Part shown: positions 23,274 to 32,100 of the stretch, piece after piece | Position numbering within the stretch: the first letter of the stretch is position 1 | How the letters are laid out: each line of letters starts with the position of its first letter | NCBI GenBank assembly: GCA_902384795.1 | Contig: CABMDC010000007.1 | Span: forward strand, 1 to 64,000 | Reading direction: 5' to 3' | Source of the DNA: Candidatus Gugararchaeum adminiculabundum | GTDB lineage: Archaea > Micrarchaeota > Micrarchaeia > Burarchaeales > Gugararchaeaceae | DNA length: 64,000 bases | Position numbers and translations under genes: made by a program | The notes under the pieces: model-generated | Told to the model about the DNA's origin: nothing | Databases searched by the model: none | The model's input: only the letters and a program-made list of their open reading frames with translations

Positions 23274-25100
23274 CTAAACTGGAATTTGCTTTTTGCTATC
23301 TTTATCTTCCTTTTCATCTTCTTCCTTTTTCTTCTTTCTCCATTCGGGCTGATCTTCATCTTTTTCTTCCTTTTTCTTTTTCCTTCTTTTGGCTAGGATG
23401 AAGAAGAAATAAAATAGCAGTATGGCGAGCAGTGCGAGCAGCGCCGGGTTCCAGCAGTAGGGCTCGAGGTAGCCTTTGACAGGCTCGGCGGTCGGCGGGG
23501 CGGGTTCCTCTGGCTTCTTGGTTATGTTCTGCTTTTCCTTTATGGTGACATTTTCAGTGGTGGACTTTTTCACGCAAGCATTGGCTTTGCATTCGTAGTT
23601 TACCGGGCAGCCGGAATCGGAACAGCACTCGTAGGGAATCCACTTGTGCGCTGATGCATGGCCGCAGGTTCCCTTGACCAATGCGCAATTCCCGCTGGCG
23701 CATTTTTTATCTGCAGCGCAATCGGAATCGGAAACGCACGCAGGCGGCACGGTTGGAGGCGGAGGCAGTGGAGGCGTCGTTATACAGTCAATCGAAATTA
23801 TTGTTTTTTCAGCGGACATTTCGGGATTCCTTGCCAGAATAGTGTAAGCTCCAGTTTTGGAGGGGGCGAAGGATTCTTGTCCCTGGCCATCAGTGACCCC
23901 TCGGGTTTCCGTAAGCCCGCCAATCTGGAGCAGGGCGGTCACTCCGGACAGCGCTACACCATTCTTGTCGCTGACACTCACTTCAAATGATGAGCCCTTG
24001 CACACTTCGGATGGGGCGGAAATGCTCAAATGATTGGTCACCCTCCGGCTCCATGGTTCGGCCGGGCAGGTCATCGAAGAGCCGTTCAGGTAGGTCGCAT
24101 TCAGGAACGGGGAGAAAGTTGCAACGCCCAATGGGGGGCTGTCGAAATAATCGTAGATAAGGCTGCTGATTTCAGGGCAGCTGGTTGTGCCCCAGTAATT
24201 GTAAGTTACATTCACGTACTCGGCTTGTGAATTATCCAGGCCATAGCCCAGATTGCCATAGATGTCGTTGGATGAAATGTTATTGCCGATTGAGGAGTTT
24301 GTGAGCACGATGGCTGCGCCCGAATTATCCGTCAGGGTGTTGTTGGTGATGTTGTTGCTTGAGGCGAAATTAAGGTAGATGCCGCTGTCCGAATTGTTCC
24401 AGACCGAGTTGTTGTAGATTTGGCTGTTGGTCACCGAACTGAAGGAGATTCCCATGGTGAAATTCGAAATGTTGCAGTTCCGGATGGTGATGTTGCTGCG
24501 CAAGGCCGACAGGGCCCCGTAGCTCGTAATCCCGTTTCCTGTCCGGTTGCCGATTAAGGAAAAACCGGCGCAGTCAATGGTGATATTGTCCACTGAAATG
24601 TTGAAGCAGTTGCCGTCCGAAATTAGGTTTGTGATCAGGGTTATGTCCGAGGCCAGGTTGCCGCACGGAGTGGTCTCTGTGCCCCCGTAGAGTATGCCGT
24701 ATTCCCCGACTGGAACAACATTGTAAAGCGAGAGCGTGCGCAGGGACATGTTTGGCGTGGTGTTAAGCGCGACCCAGTGCGAGGAAGCGTTGTATCTCCA
24801 GAGCTGCAAAAGGCTTTCGTCATAGCCTGAGCTTTCCTGCCAGGTCCAGCCGAAGGAGACGTAATCGATTGAGGGGCTCCCCGACCGGCCGGATATGTTC
24901 ACGAATTTGTGCGCCAGGGAGGAGTTGGCTGCTTGAGGAGGGGCGGAGGAGTTTGTTGTCCAGTTTATCGTGTACACGCTGGAATCCTCAAGCGTGTCGT
25001 TGAGGGTTATGCTCGTGTAATTTGTGAAATCACCGGATGGGCTGTCGAATATTGCGTTTGAAAGGTAGACGCTCCGGGGCGTGCCGTCATCCACCTCCAC
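23274..25100 (-). CDS. C-terminal fragment of the broken beta-helix protein
   Basis: 608 residues from the first ATG after the second TAA; the open frame extends upstream to 25304 without a start. It holds the last beta-helix coils, an Ig-like domain (LSISAPSEVCKGSSFEVSVS), a Cys-rich module (CVSDSDCAADKKCASGNC, then IPYECCSDSGCPVNYEC), a Pro/Glu linker, membrane helix WNPALLALLAILLFYFFFIL and a Lys/Glu/Asp-rich cytoplasmic tail. Without the upstream part it lacks a signal sequence and is unlikely to be exported by itself. Confidence 0.6.
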   Translation of the reverse strand: MEVDDGTPRSVYLSNAIFDSPSGDFTNYTSITLNDTLEDSSVYTINWTTNSSAPPQAANSSLAHKFVNISGRSGSPSIDYVSFGWTWQESSGYDESLLQLWRYNASSHWVALNTTPNMSLRTLSLYNVVPVGEYGILYGGTETTPCGNLASDITLITNLISDGNCFNISVDNITIDCAGFSLIGNRTGNGITSYGALSALRSNITIRNCNISNFTMGISFSSVTNSQIYNNSVWNNSDSGIYLNFASSNNITNNTLTDNSGAAIVLTNSSIGNNISSNDIYGNLGYGLDNSQAEYVNVTYNYWGTTSCPEISSLIYDYFDSPPLGVATFSPFLNATYLNGSSMTCPAEPWSRRVTNHLSISAPSEVCKGSSFEVSVSDKNGVALSGVTALLQIGGLTETRGVTDGQGQESFAPSKTGAYTILARNPEMSAEKTIISIDCITTPPLPPPPTVPPACVSDSDCAADKKCASGNCALVKGTCGHASAHKWIPYECCSDSGCPVNYECKANACVKKSTTENVTIKEKQNITKKPEEPAPPTAEPVKGYLEPYCWNPALLALLAILLFYFFFILAKRRKKKKEEKDEDQPEWRKKKKEEDEKEDKDSKKQIPV

Positions 25101-25304
25101 CTCGAAACCGAGTGAGTTGTTCGCCAGGTGGGTGTCGTAGGCAGCTGTGGCGTTTGAGTTGTAGAGATACAGGCCTTTGCCGGAGTTGTTGAGAATGATG
25201 CTGTTCGCAAGTGCGGTGTTGCCCGAGGATTCCAGGCGGATGCCATCGTCGCCGTTGCCAGTGGCCGAGTTGTTCGTGAGGTTGGTATTGCTTGAGATCG
25301 CCAG

Positions 25305-27182
25305 TTAGAAACCCTGCGCACCATTGGCAGTGGCGAAGTTGTTTGTGAGGTTGGTGTTGTTTACCGAGTCCAGGTAAAAGCCGATTCCGCCGTTGCCAGT
25401 GGCCGAGTTGTTCGTGAATACGCTATGGTTCGAGATTTGGAAATAGAAGCCATGCCCTAGGTTGTCAATGGCCGAATTGTTCTCAAAGGTGTTGTAGTTC
25501 GAATTGTCGAAGTCGATTCCGCTGAGGCTGTTGTTGAAAACCAGGCTGTTCGCGAACGTGTTGCTGTGAGAGGTTTCGAGCCAGACGCCGCCTTCCGTGT
25601 TGTTGAAAGCTGAAATGTTCGCGAGATTGTTGCTGCTGCTGCCTTCTAGGTGGATTCCTGCGTATGAGTTGTTGTAGGCTGAATTGTTAGTGAGGTTGTT
25701 GGCGTTTGAGGAGCGGAGATAAACACCATCGCCCGTGTTGTTCCAGAACGAGCTGTTGATTATCCAGCTGCTGTTGGTCGAGCTGAAGTAAATCCCCGTG
25801 GTGAAGTTTGAAATATTGCAGTTCCTTATGGTGATGTTGTTCCTGCCTGTTGAGCTTACCCCGTAGCCCAGCTGGCTGCCGGTTAACGAATGGCCGTCGC
25901 AGTCAAGCGTTAGGTTGTCCACCGTGATGGTGAAGCAGGTGCCGCTTGAAGCGAGGTCGGCGAGCAGGGTCGTGTCTATTGTCAGGCTTTGGCCGCAGGA
26001 AATGTTGCGCTGGAGAATGCCATAAATGGAAGAGGGGTTGAGATCGTAGAGCGCAAACGTGTTTCCGCTCAAGTCCGGAGTTATATTAAGAACGGCCCAG
26101 CCCGAAGAGGCGTTGTATTTCCAGAGCCGGAAAGTGCTTTCAAAGTAATTGGGAAGCGAGGCTTCTGAATCAACCCAGGTGAAAATTATTTGGTCAATGG
26201 AGACAACTCCGGTGAGTGCAGTGATGTTGATGAACTTCTGCTGGAATGAAAGACTTGCCAGGTCAGGAAGCGTTGTTGAATTCGTGACCCAGCTAATACT
26301 ATATGCCGTGCTGCCTTCGACTGAATCAAGGAGATGGATGCTTGTGAAATTCTGCATGTTGCCTGCGGGATTGTCAAAGGTCAGGTTGGTGAGACTTAAT
26401 GTGCGCGCGGTCGCATCGCTCATGTTCACCAGGAAGTCCTCGGTGTTGTTGTAAAGGCGGTTGTTTGAGCCGGAAGTGTTGTTCGAGAGTTGAAGGTACA
26501 ACCCGGCAAGCGAATTGTTGTGGATTGAATTGTTTGAGAGTACAGTGTTGTTTGAGTAATTGATGTAGATGCCGCTCAGGTTGTTGCTGTGGACCGAGTT
26601 GTTGATGAACGTGTTGTTGTCCGAGTAATAGTTGTAGATGCCGTAGCCTGTGCGGCTGCCGTAAACGTTGTTGTTGGTTAGGATGTTGTTGTTCGCCGGG
26701 TGGGTGGAGTCGTAGAAGACTAGAACGATGTTGCTTTGGTTATTGCTGAAAACAAGATTGTTGGTGAGGTTGTTGTAGGACGAGTTGTAGTAGAGATAGA
26801 TGCCGCCTTGGAGGTTGGATGAGATTAGGTTATCCGAGATGAGGTTGTTGTAGTTATATCGGTAGAGGTAGATGCCGTTCTGGGTGTTGTTGTATACCGA
26901 GTTGTTCGTGATGCTGTTGCCTGAAGAGCTTTCCAGGTTGAATCCATTGTTGCTGTTGTTGTAAACAGAGTTGTTCGCGAAGATGTGATTATTGACCTGG
27001 TAGAAAGCGATGCCGGATTGGGCGTTAAACGAAACTGTGTTGTCTGTGATGCTGTTGTTGTATGCGCCGCCGCGGAGGTAGATGCCAACGCCGCTGTTGT
27101 TGTAGACCAAATTGCCAGTGATGTTATTGCTGTAGCTGTCATACCAGAAGAGGTACATGCCGTTGGTGTTGTTGTAAACCAA
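25305..27182 (-). CDS. Middle fragment of the broken beta-helix protein
   Basis: 625 residues between the two TAA codons, starting at an internal Met (MVYNNTNGMYLF); the frame is open back to 27344. It consists of Asn/Ser/Thr-rich beta-helix coils of ~22-24 residues (e.g. NNIYNNSQNGIYLYNSSNN-like) with two smaller globular inserts (TLDCDGHSL region). There is no signal peptide. It is listed separately because gene callers will report it, but it is best read as part of the larger gene. Confidence 0.6.
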   Translation of the reverse strand: MVYNNTNGMYLFWYDSYSNNITGNLVYNNSGVGIYLRGGAYNNSITDNTVSFNAQSGIAFYQVNNHIFANNSVYNNSNNGFNLESSSGNSITNNSVYNNTQNGIYLYRYNYNNLISDNLISSNLQGGIYLYYNSSYNNLTNNLVFSNNQSNIVLVFYDSTHPANNNILTNNNVYGSRTGYGIYNYYSDNNTFINNSVHSNNLSGIYINYSNNTVLSNNSIHNNSLAGLYLQLSNNTSGSNNRLYNNTEDFLVNMSDATARTLSLTNLTFDNPAGNMQNFTSIHLLDSVEGSTAYSISWVTNSTTLPDLASLSFQQKFINITALTGVVSIDQIIFTWVDSEASLPNYFESTFRLWKYNASSGWAVLNITPDLSGNTFALYDLNPSSIYGILQRNISCGQSLTIDTTLLADLASSGTCFTITVDNLTLDCDGHSLTGSQLGYGVSSTGRNNITIRNCNISNFTTGIYFSSTNSSWIINSSFWNNTGDGVYLRSSNANNLTNNSAYNNSYAGIHLEGSSSNNLANISAFNNTEGGVWLETSHSNTFANSLVFNNSLSGIDFDNSNYNTFENNSAIDNLGHGFYFQISNHSVFTNNSATGNGGIGFYLDSVNNTNLTNNFATANGAQGF

Positions 27183-27344
27183 GTTGCCAGCGACGGTATT
27201 GTTGTTGTTAAATGGGGAAATAAAGTAGATGCCGTTTTGATTAAACGAAATTGTGTTGCCGGTGACGCGGTTGTGGGAAGCCTCATTATTGAAGCCGAAG
27301 CCATATAGTGTGTTATTGTAGATACGGTTGTTCGTGAAGTTGGT

Positions 27345-29021
27345 TTAATAACATTTGAAGAGGCGGATCCCGTATTGCGAGTTGTTGTAGAGATAATTAT
27401 CCGCGATGGTGCTGTACGAGGATCGGGTATAGATGCCGTAGGTGTTGAAGTAGGCGGTGTTGTTTGCAACCAGGCTGTTTGAAATACAGGGATAGATGCC
27501 TACGCTGTTGTTGTAAGCAGTATTGTTCGTGATGGCGAGGTAATAGGAGGGGTTGATCATGCTAATGTCGCAGGTGTAGATGCCGTTGGTGTTGTAATAG
27601 GCCGTATTGTTCGTGAGAGTGTTGTTGTTTGATTGGGAAAGGTAGATGCCGTTGGTGTTGTTGTGCAGGGTATTGTTAACAAGGGTGTTGTTGCCGCCGT
27701 ATTGGAGATATATGCCGTTGCGGGTTCCGCTGGCGGTTATGTTTGTGAAATTCGAGTAGTAGACAGTGTAGGCGATAAGACCGTTGTTGTGCAGGGTGTC
27801 TGAACTGTGGAGGGTCAGGTTTTCCATTACTGAATTGTTTGTGGAGTAAAGTATCAGCTCGGAAAAATTTCCGCTGCCAAGGGTGGTCGCTGTGCGGATA
27901 ACTCTTATTTCCCCGCCACCTGTGCCGGTGTTGTTATCATACACGTCTGCCGGGCCGTTGAGATGGTCCAGCCATAGGTCATAGTACCGATTTCCCTGTA
28001 GGGTGTTCCAGCTGATATTGTTGCCGCCATTATACCCCTGATAAGAGGAGTAATCATTTCCAATGCCGTACTGACCGTTGTCCAGTATGGAATTGTTTAC
28101 AATGAGAGTTAGTGAAGATGTACTTAGGAAGATGCCGTGCCGGGTGTTGTTGTATATCGAGTTGTTCGTGATGTTGGCGGAGAGGGACCTGTAGAGGTTG
28201 ATGCCGTCCTCGCTGTTGTTGTAAATCGTATTGCTGTCAAAAATAGTGTAACTTCCTTCACCGCCGCAAGCAGCGCATCCTCCGATGCCGTCGACACGGT
28301 TGAATGAAATGGTGTTGTTCGTGATGTTGTTGTAGTTGTTTAAATAGACGAAGTAGATGCCGTAGCTGTTGTTGTAGAATGAACAGTTCAGAATGACATT
28401 GTAGCTCGAGTGGTCGATGACAAAGCCGGGGTTGGCGTTATTGGAAACCGAGTTATTTGTGAAAGTGTTGTTTGAGGAGCCGTAAATATAGATGCCGTTT
28501 TGGGAGTTGTTGTAGAACGAATCGTTCACGAGCGTGTTGTTTATGGAATAGTTAAGCGTAACGCCCCAGGTGTTGTTGTAGAATGAACTGTTCACGATGA
28601 AACTGCTGTTTGTCCGGGTGAAGTTGACGGCATAGGTGAAATTCGTAACCATGCAGTTTGTTATGGAGATATTGTTGCGCCCGGTTGCGTTTATCCCATT
28701 GCCCGTCTGGCTGCCGATTATGGAAAATCCGTTGCAGTCAAGCGTGACATTGTCCGACTGGATTTGGATGCAGGTGCCGGTCGCAGTAATGCTCTGGGTG
28801 AGAGTGTATGTGCCTTCGCCCGTGATAGTATGGCATGCGTCCGCCGGGGCATAGGGCGGCGCAGGCAGCAGGTCGGCGCCTATGGGCGGCATGGTTCTGA
28901 TTGCAGGCAGGAAATAGACGATGAGGCAAAGGGAAAGAATGATGAGAAAAAGGGAGATGGATAACACCAGGAGTGACTTCACAGTAAGAGGGCTGTTGGC
29001 TCCGCACGCCTTTGGTTCCAT
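27345..29021 (-). CDS. N-terminal fragment of the broken beta-helix surface protein
   Basis: 558 residues with the true start. A membrane segment at ~15-42 (VKSLLVLSISLFLIILSLCL) acts as anchor or uncleaved signal. It is followed by a cap (CHTITGEGTYTLTQSITATG, TLDCNGFSIIG) also found at the start of the neighbouring giant protein, and then beta-helix coils. It ends prematurely at TAA after RLFKCY. TTAAATAAG at ~29046-29055 (minus strand) is a promoter candidate with a near-leaderless start. Alone it could still be a membrane-tethered beta-helix. Confidence 0.7.
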   Translation of the reverse strand: MEPKACGANSPLTVKSLLVLSISLFLIILSLCLIVYFLPAIRTMPPIGADLLPAPPYAPADACHTITGEGTYTLTQSITATGTCIQIQSDNVTLDCNGFSIIGSQTGNGINATGRNNISITNCMVTNFTYAVNFTRTNSSFIVNSSFYNNTWGVTLNYSINNTLVNDSFYNNSQNGIYIYGSSNNTFTNNSVSNNANPGFVIDHSSYNVILNCSFYNNSYGIYFVYLNNYNNITNNTISFNRVDGIGGCAACGGEGSYTIFDSNTIYNNSEDGINLYRSLSANITNNSIYNNTRHGIFLSTSSLTLIVNNSILDNGQYGIGNDYSSYQGYNGGNNISWNTLQGNRYYDLWLDHLNGPADVYDNNTGTGGGEIRVIRTATTLGSGNFSELILYSTNNSVMENLTLHSSDTLHNNGLIAYTVYYSNFTNITASGTRNGIYLQYGGNNTLVNNTLHNNTNGIYLSQSNNNTLTNNTAYYNTNGIYTCDISMINPSYYLAITNNTAYNNSVGIYPCISNSLVANNTAYFNTYGIYTRSSYSTIADNYLYNNSQYGIRLFKCY

Positions 29022-29123
29022 ACGGGCAAACTTTCGTTTTGAGCTTATTTAACCATTTCTACGAATAAGAATCGGATTTGGAATCGGATTTTCTGGCTTT
29101 GCCGGACGAAATTGCTTTCAATT

Positions 29124-32100
29124 TCATTTTTTCCTTGCCCTAAGATAGAAATAAATTCCAAGAACAGCCAGAATGGGCACTGCGATCAATGCCCCCACTG
29201 CGATTTTCAGGTTGTTCTCCTGCGCTGCCTGTTCCTGCGCAGAGACCGCGGACCCTCCGGTTTCCGGCTTAGGCGGCTGCGCGGCCTGATTCCGCAGGGT
29301 TGCTGCGGCATCCTGTGCCTGCTTTGCCAGCGACTGCGCAGTGGAGTAATCCTTCCGCGCATAGGCGGCTTTTGCCTGGTCGATCAGGCTCTGCACATTG
29401 GCATCCTGCAGCCCGTTGGCCGATGAGATTGCACTGCCTATGGCATCAGCAGCCTGCTTCTGTGCATCATCAACTGGCGGAATTGGAGGAACAACTGGCG
29501 GGTTTGTTGCATTTTGTTTTTCAACGCATACGTTCTGCGTGCATGATTCTCCTGCTGCGCAAATGGAATCGGAACAGCACTCGTAGGGAATCCATGCATG
29601 ATTCGCAGCATGGCCGCAGGTTCCGCTAATGGCCGCGCATTTTTGGTTTGCACAATTTTCATCAGGCAGGCAATCACTGTCAGCGGCGCATTGCGGAATG
29701 ATTGGCGGCAGGATTGTGCAGTCGCTCACAGTGAATGTTTTTTCAGCGTGAAGAGTGCCGTAATTCGCCAGAACGGTGTAACTTCCGGCTTGCTGCTGAG
29801 TGAATGCAACTCCGCCGAAAGTGTCGCTTATGCCGGTTGATTCAGTCAACCCGTTTGCTTGAAGCGCCACATCCACTCCGCCGAGCGGTCCCTTTTGCGC
29901 GGTGCCAACGGTTGCGCGGAAAGATGCGCCGGCGCAAATGCCGGATGGAACGGAAATCGAAAGAGTGTCCGTGTTAGCCCGATGCGCTCCGCCAGCCGCG
30001 GTTTCAGCGCTCGGTGTGCCGGGAACGGATGGCCCGGATGAGGTCGGGGAATAGGGCAAAGTCAGGAAGGGAGAGAAATGAACAAGCCCGTTTGCCGCAT
30101 CGTCCGCGTTGTCATAGATGCTGTTGGTTATGTCGCCCAGGAGTGCGGAGCCCCAGTAATTGTTGATTGCGATTACATCTCCGGAACTCATATTAATCAG
30201 GTAAAGAGGGTAGGGGGAACCGGGAGTGATGTTGAAAGTGCTGTTGAAAGCGCCCGCATTGAAAGTGTAATCATTGCCCTCGCCGTTGGTGACCAGCACA
30301 TCGCTTGTAAAACCATGGCAGGGATAACCCTGGTCATCGGTGATATCCTCGCATCTTGTGTAATTGAAAAATGACGTGTCCCAGTAGACGGTTGCATTGT
30401 CCGGGCCGCCCACACTGGTGAGGTCTAGGCAGGAGACGCTGAAATTCGAGCTGCTGTTCACCACGGCTATTGCCTGGCCATCGGACGTTATATATTGGGG
30501 GCCGATTGTTTCTGCGATTACTATTATATTTGCGCAGTCCCTGCCGCCCACGGAAACTGGCGAGAGTGAGGAGATATAGCCGCGGCTGGCCCCGCGAGTG
30601 TTGTTGTCCACCAAATTCAGGGAAGTTATCGCAGTGGAAGCATTGATGTAAGCAGGAGAAGTGAAGCTCGGGGCGATGGCAAGCGCACCGCTGAAAGCGC
30701 TCGAGTTGAAAATGAAATCGTTTCCAGTGCCGTTTCCAATTAGCGCGCCCTTTGCAAATCCGTAGCAGGCCGGCGGGCCGTAGGCAATCACATCCGAGCA
30801 GTCATTCAGGCCATGGCCGGAATCCCAATAGGCAGTAACATTGTGCCCTGCGCCATCGTCTATGCAGGAAACATCGAATACTTCGCCAGGGGTGACACTC
30901 GCCAATATTTCTCCATCGGAAGTGATGCTTTGCATCCAATCCGGGCCGCTGCCGCCTGGCGGGCCGATGAACATTTCCGAAGGGCTCGTTCCTCCGCCAA
31001 ACCCGTCACTGCATTCTCTTGCATTCCCTGCGCGGGAATAATTCAGATAGGGCGTTGGGTTGAAACTTGAAGCTACCCGGAACACACTGTTGAAAGCGCT
31101 CGCATTGAAAATGTAATTGTTGCCGCTTCCGTTCGTGATGAGCACATTGGGCGCAAGCGCGTAACATATGCCCGGCATTCCCAGGGTGGCTTCCATGTCG
31201 CTGCAGCTCTGCCAGTCAAACGAGCTTTCGAAATAAAGTGTTGTATTATCGTAGCCTCCTGGAGCTCCTGCGAAATTTACGCACGCCACACCGTAATTCA
31301 CTGAAGTGTTTGCCCTGGTGAAAACTCCGCCATCACTGGCGATGTCTTCCAAAGGCGGATCCCGGGAGCCTGGGTCGTTGTAAAAGAATGTGGTTGCGCC
31401 GTGGTTGGAATAGCCATTGGTGCAGTCCCTTGCTTCGGTTGGGGATAGATTCAGGTAACCCGGATCATCATAGCCGCTTGTGATGTGGAATGAATCAGTG
31501 AAGCCCGTGGAGTTGTAAGTGAAATCAGCGCCCGCCCCATTGCCCACCAGCACGCTCTTGGCAAATCCATAGCAGACTCCGCCCGGCGGAAGTACTGCGA
31601 GTATGTCATCACAGCTGTTGAAGCCAAAGGTGGATCTCCAATAGAGGGTCGTGTTGTCATATCCCCCGATAGCGGACAAATCCAAACAGGAAACATCATA
31701 ATTCGCTGTCGGGTCTGCGATTGCCAAAATTTCTCCGCTGGAATTTATGGTCTGCACTGCGGGAGAATTGCTGCTCGCTGTTGAGTCAACACAGGCATTG
31801 GATTGGCAGCTGTCATGGCCTCCGCTCCATTGAGCGCAGCAGTCGCCATTGTACTCGCAATAATCGCCATCGTGAATGCAGGGGTCAACGCCAGTGCACG
31901 TGCCTGCATCGCAAGTGCCGGAATAACAATTGTCATTGCTTGAACACGCTTCCCCCACATAAGAGCCCTCACTGCTTCCGCCCCCGCTGCCCAGGTCATT
32001 GAAAAATGAAGTGGCATTTGCCAGGGGAGAGGGGCCGTCATCGCCCATTCCAAGGCCATTGGTGCAGTTCCTCACAGGCACTCCGCCGCTGTAAATTGAA

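Larger units (their letters stand above)
23274..29021 (-). pseudogene. Giant beta-helix surface protein interrupted by two in-frame TAA codons
   Basis: One reading frame of 1,915 codons broken at 27345-27347 and 25305-25307, both TAA with no frame change. Protein similarity continues on both sides: before the second stop NTNLTNNFATANGAQGF, after it LAISSNTNLTNNSATGNG, where the sister coil GFYLDSVNNTNLTNN predicts Tyr at the stop. Architecture: N-terminal anchor/signal, many NosD-like right-handed beta-helix coils (NNTxxNNxxGIYL), an Ig-like domain, a Cys-rich module, a C-terminal membrane helix and a charged tail. TAA ends normal genes here, so this is decay, an assembly error or rare readthrough. 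Confidence 0.75.

Noticed and set aside
25305-27347. Genetic-code reassignment of TAA to explain the interrupted gene
   Set aside because: TAA is the normal stop of rpl7ae, rps28e and mod in the same window, so general reassignment is excluded.
26825-27469. Thr/Ser-rich 214-codon frame in another register of the beta-helix gene
   Set aside because: Shifted reading of the AAC-rich repeats; it crosses the TAA at 27345 only because it is in a different frame.
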